A stretch of 64,000 nucleotides of DNA from Saprospiraceae bacterium (lineage in GTDB: Bacteria > Bacteroidota > Bacteroidia > Chitinophagales > Saprospiraceae), in assembly GCA_013214355.1 (NCBI GenBank), contig JABSSL010000007.1:103538-167537 (forward strand), given 5' to 3'. Below are positions 53,020 to 62,142 of this stretch, one piece after another. Each line of letters begins with the position of its first letter. The first letter of the stretch is position 1. The notes below the pieces were generated by a model. It searched no databases. It saw only the letters and a list, made by a program, of their open reading frames with translations, and had not been told where the DNA came from. The position numbers and the translations under genes are program-made.

Positions 53020-54453
53020 CTAAAATTCAGCGGTCTTTGGTGCTCTAGGGAAAGGAATCACATCGCGAATGTTGGTCATCCCAGTGATAAAAAGCACCAT
53101 TCTTTCGAAACCGAGTCCAAAGCCGGCATGTGGCGCGCCTCCAAATTTTCGTAAGTCAAGGTACCACCACAATTCCTCTTCAGGGATATCCATGTCTGCC
53201 ATTCTCGACTTGAGAATATCGATTCGCTCTTCTCGTTGTGATCCACCAATTACCTCCCCAATGAATGGGAATAGAACATCCATAGCAGCCACGGTCTTTT
53301 CATCGTCGTTCATTCGCATGTAGAAGGCTTTGATATCCTTCGGATAATCACGAACGATTACAGGCTTCTTAAACTTCTTCTCCACGAGAAAACGCTCATG
53401 TTCTGCCTGTAGATCTGCTCCCCAAGTAGGTTCAAACTCAAAGCGCCCCTTTTTGAAAGGCTTGGAGTTGCGCAGAATATTGATGGCCTCACTGTAGGTG
53501 ATACGTTCGAAGTCGTTGTCTACTACAAAGCGAAGCATCTCGACTAGCCCCATTGGCCGGCGTTTTTCCTTTGGCATGTTCTTCTCCTCCTGTTGGATAC
53601 GTTGATCCAAGAAGGCGAGATCATCAGGATAGTTGTCTAGCACGTAGTTAATCAAGTACTTCACAAAATCCTCGGCTAGATCCATGTCATCGAAGATGTC
53701 AAAGAAGGCCACTTCCGGTTCAATCATCCAAAACTCAGACAAGTGTCGAGTAGTGTGAGAGTTCTCAGCCCGGAAAGTAGGGCCAAAGGTATAGACCTTA
53801 CCCATGGCTAAGGCACCGATTTCTGCTTGCAGTTGACCGGATACCGTTAGGTTGGTCGCCTTTCCGAAAAAGTCTTCTTTGAAATCGATCTTGCCCTCTT
53901 CAGTACGAGGAGGGTTGTCAAGATCAAGTGTAGTTACTTGGAACATTTCCCCGGCTCCCTCGGCATCACTACCCGTTACGATTGGTGTATGTAGGTAGTA
54001 GTAGCCATTGTCGTTGAAATATTTATGAACGGCATAAGCTACGGCATGGCGAATACGAAACACGGCACTAAAGGTGTTGGTACGCATCCGCAAGTGAGCT
54101 TTGTCGCGTAAAAACTCCATCGTTTGGCGCTTGGGTTGCAAGGGGTATTCCTCAGGATCACTACCGCCTAGGATTTCGACTTCGTCAGCGATGATCTCCA
54201 CAGATTGACCCGCTCCCTGAGATTCTTGCAAATTACCTACCACTTTGAGACAAGCGTGAAAATTTATCTTCTTCAAGATCTCTTCGTCCATATTTTCAAA
54301 ATCGATCACTACTTGCACGTTTTTCATGCCGGTACCATCATTGAGTGCAATAAAGCGATTGGAACGGAAGGCTCTTACCCATCCCATGACTGTCACTTTT
54401 TCACCAATTTTGGGCTCAGCTAGTAGCTGAGCGATCTCTGTTCGCTTGCTCAT
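53020..54453 (-). CDS. asnS: Asparaginyl-tRNA synthetase
   Basis: The start is set at 54453 (MSKRTEIAQLLAEPKIG), the usual N-terminus; the track start at 54540 adds 29 residues. The 477-residue class II enzyme charges tRNA-Asn. It has the OB-fold anticodon-binding domain at the start (VTVMGWVRAFRSNR), motif 2 FRAENSHTTRHLSEFW and motif 3 GFGLGFERMVLFI. The strong terminator after it is consistent with a single-gene transcript. Confidence 0.96.
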   Translation of the reverse strand: MSKRTEIAQLLAEPKIGEKVTVMGWVRAFRSNRFIALNDGTGMKNVQVVIDFENMDEEILKKINFHACLKVVGNLQESQGAGQSVEIIADEVEILGGSDPEEYPLQPKRQTMEFLRDKAHLRMRTNTFSAVFRIRHAVAYAVHKYFNDNGYYYLHTPIVTGSDAEGAGEMFQVTTLDLDNPPRTEEGKIDFKEDFFGKATNLTVSGQLQAEIGALAMGKVYTFGPTFRAENSHTTRHLSEFWMIEPEVAFFDIFDDMDLAEDFVKYLINYVLDNYPDDLAFLDQRIQQEEKNMPKEKRRPMGLVEMLRFVVDNDFERITYSEAINILRNSKPFKKGRFEFEPTWGADLQAEHERFLVEKKFKKPVIVRDYPKDIKAFYMRMNDDEKTVAAMDVLFPFIGEVIGGSQREERIDILKSRMADMDIPEEELWWYLDLRKFGGAPHAGFGLGFERMVLFITGMTNIRDVIPFPRAPKTAEF

Positions 54454-54616
54454 TTTTAACAACTTTTTTTTCTTTGCAATCCAATTGCGAGACAAATAGT
54501 TCCGCAATTTTAGGAAAGTCGCGAAGATAGAGAGATTCAAGGTATCTTATCAATTCTCTAGCCTTTTTTTTCAGCGATCATTAATTGCTTACTTTCGCAT
54601 CTAAAACACCTAAAAT

Positions 54617-55174
54617 ATGAAAGCATCGATTTTGTCTGGTTTACGTCTTGTTAGCCTCTTGCTGACCTTGACTCTTTTGGGTTGGCAGTGTAGTGGTAGC
54701 GCTGGAGAAAAGACAGCCGGCAGTGGGCCTAGTGGCAACTTATTCCAGCGTTATTATGAAACTTATCCAGCTCCACCACCGGTTCGCACTGGAGGTACGG
54801 ATGAGGAAAGAGAAACCTGGAATAGAGCCGTAGCTAACTATGGTAATGGGGATTATGTTGGTGCCATTGCAGCCTTTGAAGAGGCTCTAGCAAATGAAAG
54901 ACCCCCGGATGCTACGGTGAATTTCTATATAGGCGTGAGTCATTTGGAATTGTCAACTCCACGGCCCAAGAAGGCTGTCGAATACTTCAATAAGGTGGTG
55001 ACTGAAAAAAAGGGAAGGTATTATGAAGCAGCTCGTTGGTACAGAGCCATGTGCTATCTAATGCAGGGAGAGATTTCGGAAACTCGTGTCTTCCTAGAAA
55101 GAATGAAAGTGGAAGAGGATGAGTTCAAGAAGGAAGAGGTGCTTAAGTTGCTGTCGCAACTGCCGGGGCAGTAA
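54617..55174 (+). CDS. Exported TPR protein, possible lipoprotein
   Basis: This 185-residue protein has a signal peptide. Cys25 (LLGWQCSGS) could be a relaxed lipobox, but GWQC does not match the consensus. Residues 70-170 contain TPR helical pairs such as NYGNGDYVGAIAAFEEALAN and YFNKVVTEKKGRYYEAARWYRAM. It is a likely protein-interaction scaffold in the envelope. It is divergent from asnS; a -7-like TACTTTCG lies near 54590. Confidence 0.7.
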   Translation: MKASILSGLRLVSLLLTLTLLGWQCSGSAGEKTAGSGPSGNLFQRYYETYPAPPPVRTGGTDEERETWNRAVANYGNGDYVGAIAAFEEALANERPPDATVNFYIGVSHLELSTPRPKKAVEYFNKVVTEKKGRYYEAARWYRAMCYLMQGEISETRVFLERMKVEEDEFKKEEVLKLLSQLPGQ

Positions 55175-55188
55175 AGGATGATTGAAAT

Positions 55189-55256
55189 GGGGAGTCGGAA
55201 TGCAGAAAGCGGAAATTTTCCAACTTCCAACTTCCGCATTCCGACTTCCGCATTCC
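55189..55256. repeat. Imperfect palindrome between convergent genes
   Basis: GTCGGAATGCAGAAAGCGGAA pairs with TTCCGCATTCCGAC and its neighbour TTCCGCATTCC, giving a large imperfect hairpin between the TPR gene and the convergent metallo-hydrolase gene. It may help termination. The tandem CTTCCGCATTC words resemble the other intergenic word repeats. Confidence 0.45.
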
Positions 55257-56168
55257 TTATTGATCTTTGCTCAGCTCATCCCAAGCCACCTGTAGGTTGA
55301 CATTTTTGAAACGTCCACCTTGCCAGTCTTCTGCTTTTGGGATCAGCTCCGTCTTCTCTTTGAGTTGTTCAAGTGAAGTACCCTTCCTCTGCTCCTTTTT
55401 CACATATCTTAGGAGTTTCTTGAGGTATATTTCCATTTCTTTCAAATCAGCTGCAGAGCCTGTTACCTCAAAGCCTTGGCCTGCATGACCGAAAATATAG
55501 AGCGTATCTTTATCGAAGGTTTTTCGAGCTTGCTTCAATAGTTTTATCCAATTTTTGATAGAGGCTCCAGCTACCGCGTCAATATTGGGCATACGGTGAT
55601 TAAACATAAGATCGCCCATATGTACGACATTGGCGTTCTCAAGGTGGATTAAGGTATCGCCACTTGTATGGCCAGCCCCGAAATAGTGGAGGCTTACGGT
55701 TTCTCCACCTATCTTTTTGGACCAATTGGTGTCGTAAGTCGTATCGGGTAATAGTGTTTTTTCTAGGTTGCCCCTCTCTTTTGCTACTCTTTCCTGGTGG
55801 AATTTCGAATTACTATGGGCGATCACCTGCTTGACAAAGCCTTTGAAAGCAATGTTACCCCCGGAGTGATCCCCATGGTGATGGGTATTGATCAGTAGAT
55901 CCACCTGACGATCCGTCTTTTCCTGGATCTTTCCAATTAGATTTTTGGCTTGATCGGGAAATTGAGTGTCGATCACGATCACGCCCCCCTTATCGATCAT
56001 CCATCCAATCGTACCACCTCGTTCCGTATAGATTCCTACATTGCGGCGAAGGGGTTTCATCTCTCCTGCCTCAATACCCATAACCTCAGCCATGATGTGA
56101 TGCATCGGAAGCAGGGATGCTCCGGCTAGCAGGCCACCCTGCTTAAGAAAGGTTCTTCTTGTTGACAT
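55257..56168 (-). CDS. Tat-exported metallo-beta-lactamase-fold hydrolase
   Basis: The start at 56168 (MSTRRTFLKQGG) is preferred over 56177. The twin-arginine motif TRRTFLK followed by a hydrophobic stretch with AGASLLP indicates Tat export of a folded, metal-loaded protein. The 303-residue enzyme has zinc motif HHHGDHSGG (about 95-103), AGHTSGDT and FGHAGQGF. The three ligand sets are consistent with the binuclear fold. Clinical resistance activity should not be assumed; many such proteins hydrolyse other substrates. Confidence 0.85.
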   Translation of the reverse strand: MSTRRTFLKQGGLLAGASLLPMHHIMAEVMGIEAGEMKPLRRNVGIYTERGGTIGWMIDKGGVIVIDTQFPDQAKNLIGKIQEKTDRQVDLLINTHHHGDHSGGNIAFKGFVKQVIAHSNSKFHQERVAKERGNLEKTLLPDTTYDTNWSKKIGGETVSLHYFGAGHTSGDTLIHLENANVVHMGDLMFNHRMPNIDAVAGASIKNWIKLLKQARKTFDKDTLYIFGHAGQGFEVTGSAADLKEMEIYLKKLLRYVKKEQRKGTSLEQLKEKTELIPKAEDWQGGRFKNVNLQVAWDELSKDQ

Positions 56169-56302
56169 GATTTTCAATTGTGTGTTAGAAGAGTACCCAG
56201 GGGATACTCAGTAATGTGCAATACCTCTAGCTTGTGCTAGAATCATGCGAGTTGTATCTCGAATTTTAACCTTCCTATTGGGTAGTCAAGTGAGCGTGAG
56301 GC

Positions 56303-56731
56303 CTATAAGAATCGTTGTTTCAGTTCTGGTGTAGGAATCATACAGCTTTCTTTCTGTCCAAACCATTTATAGCGGTTGCGGGCAATCCAGTCATAGATCC
56401 GATCCCTGATCCCTTTTGGTATTAGTTTGAACACATAAAACGGACGCCAAAGCCCGCCTAAGTGCCAGGCGATCTGTAAAGGTACATTCGAATGGGTGTA
56501 AAATTGTCCGCCATCGAACATGACCACCGTATTTAAAGCAGAAGGATCCAATCCAGCCTCCACGAGCAAAGCTTGCCCCGCTTCAGATTGCAGCGCACTA
56601 AAGCGGAATTGGCCTTTCGGATCACGCTTAATAATAAATTGTACCAAGCCATTACACAGATTACATACCCCATCAAACAAAAGGATGGGTTTATCGCGTG
56701 GAATTTGCACTGGATCATCGCTCATATTCAA
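56303..56731 (-). CDS. DCC-family thiol-disulfide oxidoreductase (DUF393)
   Basis: This 142-residue protein has the family signature ILLFDGVCNLCNGLV (about residues 16-30) with the CxxC redox pair, then FRFSALQSEAGQ. DCC-family proteins have a thioredoxin-like fold and are predicted thiol oxidoreductases; direct partners are unknown. The last part (RNRYKWFGQKESCMIP) has an extra Cys. It precedes no close partner; the DinB-like gene upstream on the same strand is 36 bp away and may share a transcript. Confidence 0.9.
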   Translation of the reverse strand: MNMSDDPVQIPRDKPILLFDGVCNLCNGLVQFIIKRDPKGQFRFSALQSEAGQALLVEAGLDPSALNTVVMFDGGQFYTHSNVPLQIAWHLGGLWRPFYVFKLIPKGIRDRIYDWIARNRYKWFGQKESCMIPTPELKQRFL

Positions 56732-56767
56732 ATGAACGTAAGAATAGCCAACTTGTTCGATAACTGC

Positions 56768-57268
56768 TTATTCTGCTTGTACCTGCGACCGGAAGAAGGC
56801 TCCTAGTAAATTGATTTGCCCGAGGTGATAGGCGTCATGTTGCAGGACTCCTTCGATTAGATAGCGAAAGTTGTACTGATGTTGTCCATTGGACAGTAGC
56901 TTTTTTAACAAGGCATCTTCCTGCTCAGCTAGTAAGCTTAAGATCGTTGTCTGTGAGGCAGCAAATTCCTCCAATAGTTCTTCCCAGCTTAATCCATCTA
57001 CAGCGGGCCAATCTAGTGCTGTATTGAGTTCAATGACGTAGGAATGATTTCCTTGTAAATGCTCGATGAGGAATTGCCGCCAAGCCACCATGTGCCTTAG
57101 GATCTCAGCAATGTTCTTCTTTTCTGGCAGTAAGGATCGAACACTGACTTCGGGACGAATATTTTGTAGGGATGATAAAATATTAGTCCCGTACCAAGGT
57201 TGCCCATCGTAGATGGCTTCAAATCGTCGTATTAAGGCTTGTATTTGCTTGTTTTCATTCTTAGACAT
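56768..57268 (-). CDS. DinB-family protein
   Basis: This 166-residue cytosolic protein has the four-helix DinB/DUF664 fold. Metal-ligand His candidates are in EILRHMVAWRQF (about residues 48-59) and VLQHDAYHLGQINLL (about 136-150). DinB-like proteins include metal-dependent thiol transferases, but this subgroup is of unknown role. It may be cotranscribed with the downstream DCC-family gene 36 bp away. Confidence 0.85.
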   Translation of the reverse strand: MSKNENKQIQALIRRFEAIYDGQPWYGTNILSSLQNIRPEVSVRSLLPEKKNIAEILRHMVAWRQFLIEHLQGNHSYVIELNTALDWPAVDGLSWEELLEEFAASQTTILSLLAEQEDALLKKLLSNGQHQYNFRYLIEGVLQHDAYHLGQINLLGAFFRSQVQAE

Positions 57269-57486
57269 GGCGATGTATAAGTGAGTAATTGAATAAAATC
57301 GAGTGTAAAACTTCTAAAACATAAGGGCATACTTCAAAGTTCCACTATAGATGACCGCGGGCTAAGTAGAAAAGTTTTTCTAGATGATTGTTCGCTTGCG
57401 GGATTGTATGTGTTTGGTATTAAGGTGATTAGGTACTGAATTTCTTAAGCTGTTAGAGTTTGTGAGTCTATCTATAAATGTTAAAA

Positions 57487-57502
57487 TACGGCACGTGTCG
57501 TA
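57487..57502 (+). promoter_or_regulatory. BlaI-type operator 1
   Basis: TACGGCACGTGTCGTA is a near-perfect palindrome (one mismatched pair). It lies 30 bp upstream of operator 2, just before the -33 TTG. Confidence 0.75.
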
Positions 57503-57509
57503 GGTTTTC

Positions 57510-57540
57510 TTGCATCTACGGCGCGTGTCGTATATCTTTG
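57510..57540 (+). promoter_or_regulatory. blaI promoter overlapped by operator 2
   Basis: TTG (57510-57512), a 20-bp spacer and TATCTTTG (57533-57540) form a consensus Bacteroidota promoter. Operator 2, TACGGCGCGTGTCGTA (57517-57532), fills the spacer, so a bound repressor would block polymerase directly. Confidence 0.8.
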
Positions 57541-57642
57541 TGGCGGACATATGATCATATTCCTATAAGCTACCTGAGCGCAAGGGTAGACAATTTACTT
57601 TACGCTGACTTACAGAAATGTCAGCGTTCAGAAATACTTGGT

Positions 57643-58035
57643 ATGGAAAATAAAGACAATTATCAACCTTCAGCAACAGAACTAGAGATTCTACAGATTC
57701 TTTGGGAACATGAGCCTACGACAGTTCGCTTCATTTATGAGCAGATCAGCCAGAAAAGGGAAGTAGGTTACACCTCCATCCTGAAACAAATGCAAAGAAT
57801 GGCGGATAAGAACGTAGTACAGCGAGAACTACAAGGTAAGACTCATTATTATCGGGCTATTCCACAACAAGCTGAAGTACAGCAGAATCTATTTCAGCGC
57901 TTTGTAAACAATGTTTATCAAGGTTCAGCTATGAAGTTAGTCATGCATGCCTTAGGGCAGGGGAAGACTAGTGACGAAGAAGTAGAAGCCTTGCAAAAAT
58001 GGATTGAAGCTCAAAAAAAGCAAAAAGATGATTAG
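57643..58035 (+). CDS. blaI: BlaI/MecI/CopY-family repressor
   Basis: The start at 57643 (MENKDNYQPSATELEILQIL) gives the normal 130-residue length; the track start at 57478 adds 55 residues that cross the operators. The winged-helix domain (about 1-75, TTVRFIYEQISQKREVGYTSILKQMQRM) binds palindromic operators as a dimer, and the C-terminal helix mediates dimerisation. Two palindromes upstream suggest autorepression. It overlaps the BlaR-like gene by 8 bp, so they are cotranscribed. The family usually releases DNA after proteolysis by its partner peptidase. Confidence 0.88.
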   Translation: MENKDNYQPSATELEILQILWEHEPTTVRFIYEQISQKREVGYTSILKQMQRMADKNVVQRELQGKTHYYRAIPQQAEVQQNLFQRFVNNVYQGSAMKLVMHALGQGKTSDEEVEALQKWIEAQKKQKDD

Positions 58036-60661
58036 CTCATTCAGTGCTGGCCTTGGGCCAATTGGAAAAGCCTTAGGGTGGATGATTATTCACAGCCTAT
58101 GGCAGATTAGCTTAATCGCTTTGGTCTTAGCCTTAGTGTTGAGGATGATTCCCCGTAAGCAGGTGAACACTCGCTATGCTTTGTTATTAATTGGATTAGT
58201 GACAGTAGTTGTTTGGTCGGGCATGACCTTTCAATCCAACTGGACCTATTATGCGTATGTACCTACTATCGAACAAGGGACTGCCTTGGTTCAAGATGCA
58301 AGCCCTATTGAGGTGACTAACTTTGAGCCAGCCGTATCTACTTGGCAGCAAGGTTTTCAGGAAGCCGTGTTTTGGTTGGATAGCCAATTGAGTAGAGTGA
58401 CCTTTATTTGGGGTATAGGCGTGGTGTTGTCTTGCTTGTACTTCATTATGGGATTATCCTATCTCCATTATCTGCAGACGTATCGAGTTAAAGTACCGGA
58501 ACCAGAATGGGTCGAACGATTTACTCGTTTATCCATCCAGATGGGTATCCGACGAAAGGTTCGATTTTTGTTGTCAGAAGTGGTACAGGATCCCATCACT
58601 TTTCGATTGCTTCGACCGGTAATTTTGCTGCCCACCTCTCTGATGACAGGCTTGGAACCCAAGCAATTAGAATTATTGTTGTTGCATGAATTAGCTCATA
58701 TTCGCCGGTATGACTTCACGGTCAATATCCTGCAAACTCTAGTTGAAATAGTCTTTTTTTACCATCCTGCGCTTTGGTGGATATCTCGGAATATTCGGAC
58801 TACTCGGGAACACTGTTGTGATGATGCGGTATTGGCCGTGCAAAATCAACCCGTACTGTATGCCGAGGCCTTAACCCGAATTCCTACTTCCAATTTATCA
58901 CTTAAAAAAAGATTAGCCATGTCCGCAAATAATAATAAGGGAATTCTTAGCCAGCGCATCTTTCGATTGTTTGGTCAATACGAAAGTCAACCACCTATAT
59001 ACAGAAGTATCTTGATGGCCTTTCTATTACTATTTCTCAGCCTTGGATCACAAGCCTTTCGGGTAGTGGAAGATTCTTCATTTCAGGCCGAGGAGCTTAG
59101 TGCAGTCCAAGCAGAACCAGTAGCAGAACTGGCACAAGAGGAAGTAGTACTGGAACCCACATCGCAAGTAGGATCTCAGCAGATAGAGCGGGAGGCACCA
59201 CAGGAATCTGCCTTGGCATCTCCAGTAGAAGTTGCTGCATCAATCATTGAGGGAAAGGTAGTAGATGAAGAGGATCAGCCATTAGTTGGAGTGAGTATCC
59301 TCGTTAAGAACACTACAGTGGGGACTGTTACAGATTTTGATGGAAAGTACAGATTGAAATTACCGACTGACTGTGCAACGCTGATCTTCAGCTATATAGG
59401 CCGGAAAAGTCAGGAGATAGAGCAAAGCTGTGGAGGACAAAAGTTGAACGTTATGTTACCTGCCACCGTAGATCTGGGAGAGGTGGTTGTGATTGGTAAG
59501 CAGGACAAGCCTGAGCGTACGACGGAAGAAGTTAAAGCAGAAAAAGCTATCATTTCTGGTACCGTAAAGGACGAGAAGGGGCAGCCGCTAATTGGAACGA
59601 GTATATTGATCAAGGATACAAAAACAGGCACGATTACCGACCTGGAGGGGGCTTTCAGCTTGACCTTGCCGAGTGAATGTGCTCCACTGGTTTTTAATTA
59701 TGTAGGGAAGCAGGTCGTAGAAGTGGCCAGTGCTTGTGGCGGTCAGAAGCTAGACATTATAATGAAGTCTAAGCCCAAGACAGCTGTTACTGAGAAAAAG
59801 GAGCCGAAGACAGTGGAAGGCTATGTGGTCGATGAGGCAGGAGACCCGCTCATTGGTACAAATATTTTGGTTAAGGGCAAGACGATAGGCACCATTACCG
59901 ATCTAAAAGGCTATTTCAGATTAGCACTACCCAACGACTGTGCTACCTTGATTTTTAGCTATGTTGGTAAGCAAAGTCAGGAGATTACTGAGATATGTCA
60001 AGGCCAAAAGCGAATTGTTCAGCTAGCAACCAAAGAGGCTACTGAAAAGGCCCAGCCTGAACCCGCAGCGGAACAAGCTAAAGCCGAAAAAGTGATTATT
60101 TCTGGTACCGTGAAGGACGAAAATAATCAGCCACTGATCGGAACGAGTATATTAATCAAGGATACAAAAATAGGTACTATCACAGATCTACAAGGCAATT
60201 ACAGATTAGCCTTGCCTGGTGAATGCGCTACACTCCTTTTCAGTTACATTGGTAAACAAACCCGAGAAGTCGCTAATACCTGCGGTAACCAAAAACTAGA
60301 TGTTGTTTTAGAGAACACGAAAGCGGAGTCAGCTGAAGAACCTGCTGCTGAACCCAATCAGCGCATCGAATTACCTGAGGTGGAGATTTCTTCTTCTGAG
60401 ACAAAGATTTTACAGGACTTGAAGGTGTTTCCCAACCCTACCTCGGGAAAGGTGACCGTAAGTTTCAAGCTAACCAAAGATACTAAGGTAATATTTGGTG
60501 TGTATACGATAGAAGGGAAACCTATTACCCTAAATGTAATGGGCTTAGGAGCTGGGACACATCGACACGTTTGGCAGGATGAGGATACGGCAAAGGGTAC
60601 TTATCTAGTACAAATTCAGGCAGAAGGAGAGAAAATTAGCCGACCATTGATTATCGAATAG
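58028..60661 (+). CDS. BlaR1-type M56 metallopeptidase with four CarboxypepD_reg-like repeats
   Basis: The start at 58028 overlaps the repressor gene by 8 bp. The 877-residue membrane protein has about four membrane helices and the M56 zinc motif HELAH (about residue 220), followed by a conserved WWISRNIRTTREHCCDD. After the last helix (about 325-342) comes a Pro/Glu linker and four carboxypeptidase-regulatory-like repeats (encoded near 59243, 59549, 59813 and 60095), each with the core PLIGTSILIKDTKxGTITDL. The end LKVFPNPTSGKVTVSF resembles a T9SS type A sorting domain. Beta-lactam-binding BlaR1 domains are absent. The signal sensed is unknown. Confidence 0.85.
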   Translation: MISSFSAGLGPIGKALGWMIIHSLWQISLIALVLALVLRMIPRKQVNTRYALLLIGLVTVVVWSGMTFQSNWTYYAYVPTIEQGTALVQDASPIEVTNFEPAVSTWQQGFQEAVFWLDSQLSRVTFIWGIGVVLSCLYFIMGLSYLHYLQTYRVKVPEPEWVERFTRLSIQMGIRRKVRFLLSEVVQDPITFRLLRPVILLPTSLMTGLEPKQLELLLLHELAHIRRYDFTVNILQTLVEIVFFYHPALWWISRNIRTTREHCCDDAVLAVQNQPVLYAEALTRIPTSNLSLKKRLAMSANNNKGILSQRIFRLFGQYESQPPIYRSILMAFLLLFLSLGSQAFRVVEDSSFQAEELSAVQAEPVAELAQEEVVLEPTSQVGSQQIEREAPQESALASPVEVAASIIEGKVVDEEDQPLVGVSILVKNTTVGTVTDFDGKYRLKLPTDCATLIFSYIGRKSQEIEQSCGGQKLNVMLPATVDLGEVVVIGKQDKPERTTEEVKAEKAIISGTVKDEKGQPLIGTSILIKDTKTGTITDLEGAFSLTLPSECAPLVFNYVGKQVVEVASACGGQKLDIIMKSKPKTAVTEKKEPKTVEGYVVDEAGDPLIGTNILVKGKTIGTITDLKGYFRLALPNDCATLIFSYVGKQSQEITEICQGQKRIVQLATKEATEKAQPEPAAEQAKAEKVIISGTVKDENNQPLIGTSILIKDTKIGTITDLQGNYRLALPGECATLLFSYIGKQTREVANTCGNQKLDVVLENTKAESAEEPAAEPNQRIELPEVEISSSETKILQDLKVFPNPTSGKVTVSFKLTKDTKVIFGVYTIEGKPITLNVMGLGAGTHRHVWQDEDTAKGTYLVQIQAEGEKISRPLIIE
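59243..60318 (+). repeat. Four tandem in-frame domain repeats
   Basis: Four diverged units (about 264-306 bp apart) inside the BlaR-like gene encode similar beta-sandwich domains. Units 2 and 4 are closest in sequence (ATTTCTGGTACCGT, GGAACGAGTAT shared), pointing to duplication or gene conversion. Confidence 0.8.
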
Positions 60662-60705
60662 GATACCTTCTCTGACGATTTTTGCTTGTTAGAGAACCAT
60701 AAGCC

Positions 60706-60746
60706 AGAAACCAGTTGCTGCTGTCATTCAGCGGCAGCTGGTTTCT
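60706..60746. terminator. Hairpin between convergent BlaR-like and radA genes
   Basis: AGAAACCAGTTGCTGCT pairs with AGCGGCAGCTGGTTTCT (15 of 17 pairs, the others G-U) around a 7-nt loop. It lies midway in the gap between convergent genes and may terminate both. No U-run was seen on either strand. Confidence 0.55.
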
Positions 60747-60765
60747 AGATTAGAGAGTTTGGAAT

Positions 60766-62142
60766 TTATTCAAATAACATTTTATACAACTCCTCAATCT
60801 TTCCAATGGTGTTGATCTTAATATCGTAGCGCTCCTTTTCCAAGCCTTTGGTATTGTATTTTGAGATATAGATCTCCTTAAAACCCAGCCGTTCTGCTTC
60901 CTGAATACGTTGCTCGATCCGGCTCACCGCACGAATCTCCCCCGATAAGCCTACCTCTGCTGCGAAGCACACATCGGAAGGGATAGATATATCCTCAAAA
61001 GAAGAGATTAAAGCACTCACAATAGCGAGATCAATGGCTGGATCATCTACTTTGATGCCTCCTGCAATATTGAGAAAAACATCATTCTGTCCCAGCGGAA
61101 AACCTCCCCGTTTCTCCAATACCGCAAGGACCATATTCAAACGCCGGAGATCAAAGCCAGTGGCGGACCGTTGCGGATTTCCATAGACCGCACTGCTCAC
61201 CAAAGCCTGCGTTTCGATGAGCATCGGCCGTTGCCCTTCCATCGTAGCTGCAACCGAGCTTCCACTGAGGTCTTCATCCATTTGAGAAAGTAGTAATTCA
61301 GAGGCATTGCTAATCTCTCGTAAACCCTGTGCATTCATCTCGTAAATGCCCATTTCGTCCGTAGAGCCAAAACGATTTTTCAAGGTCCGTAAAATTCGGT
61401 AGGTGTAGTGCCGATCCCCTTCGAATTGCAGGACAGTATCTACTATGTGCTCTAGCAGCTTTGGCCCAGCGATTGAGCCTTCTTTATTGATGTGGCCGAT
61501 TAGGAATACGGCGATGTTACTTTCTTTGGCAAATCGCTGAAATTCACCGGCACACTCCCGTATCTGAGAGACACTACCGGGCATTGACTCTACGTGTGGA
61601 GAGGCTAGGGTTTGAATCGAATCTGCAATTACGATTTGAGGTGCCAATTCCTCGGCGTGCTGAAGTATCTTATGTGTATTGGTCTCTGTGAGGATATAGC
61701 ATTGATCTGTCAGGAACCCTAGCCGGTCGGCTCGCATCTTTATTTGCTCCTCGCTTTCCTCTCCAGAGATATATAGAATTTTAGCTGGAATGCGGGTAGC
61801 TAGCTGCAGTAATAAAGTGGATTTACCAATACCTGGCTGTCCTCCAATCAGCACGATAGATCCCGGCACAATTCCTCCTCCTAATACTCGATTTAATTCG
61901 CCGTCTGGTGTGACCAGTCTCTCGGTGGTGCCAGCTTGGATTTGCGTTAAGGGGACTGGACTTGGGCTTTTTTTACCAAAGCTTTCATTACGCCATTCTT
62001 GCTTTTTTTCTTGTTTGGTTTTGGCAGCAACTTTTTCTTCCCGGTAGGTATTCCAGGCCCCACAGGCGAAGCATTGCCCATTCCATTTTGGAGATTCATT
62101 TCCGCAGTTGGTGCAGACGAAGATGGTCTTGGCTTTGGCCAT
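60766..62142 (-). CDS. radA: DNA repair protein RadA
   Basis: This 458-residue cytosolic ATPase promotes branch migration during recombination. It has the N-terminal zinc finger CTNCGNESPKWNGQCFAC (about 10-27), Walker A GGQPGIGKSTLL (about 97-108), the RadA KNRFGSTDEMGIYEM motif (KNRFG), and a C-terminal Lon-protease-like domain (about 280-450) with FLNIAGGIKVDDPAIDLAI. The length is normal. Upstream, the -7-like TATATTTA lies near 62175 on the minus strand. Confidence 0.96.
   Translation of the reverse strand: MAKAKTIFVCTNCGNESPKWNGQCFACGAWNTYREEKVAAKTKQEKKQEWRNESFGKKSPSPVPLTQIQAGTTERLVTPDGELNRVLGGGIVPGSIVLIGGQPGIGKSTLLLQLATRIPAKILYISGEESEEQIKMRADRLGFLTDQCYILTETNTHKILQHAEELAPQIVIADSIQTLASPHVESMPGSVSQIRECAGEFQRFAKESNIAVFLIGHINKEGSIAGPKLLEHIVDTVLQFEGDRHYTYRILRTLKNRFGSTDEMGIYEMNAQGLREISNASELLLSQMDEDLSGSSVAATMEGQRPMLIETQALVSSAVYGNPQRSATGFDLRRLNMVLAVLEKRGGFPLGQNDVFLNIAGGIKVDDPAIDLAIVSALISSFEDISIPSDVCFAAEVGLSGEIRAVSRIEQRIQEAERLGFKEIYISKYNTKGLEKERYDIKINTIGKIEELYKMLFE

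Noticed and set aside
55257-56168. Clinical-type metallo-beta-lactamase
   Set aside because: The metal motif fits the wider MBL-fold hydrolase family; nothing in the sequence shows antibiotic hydrolysis.
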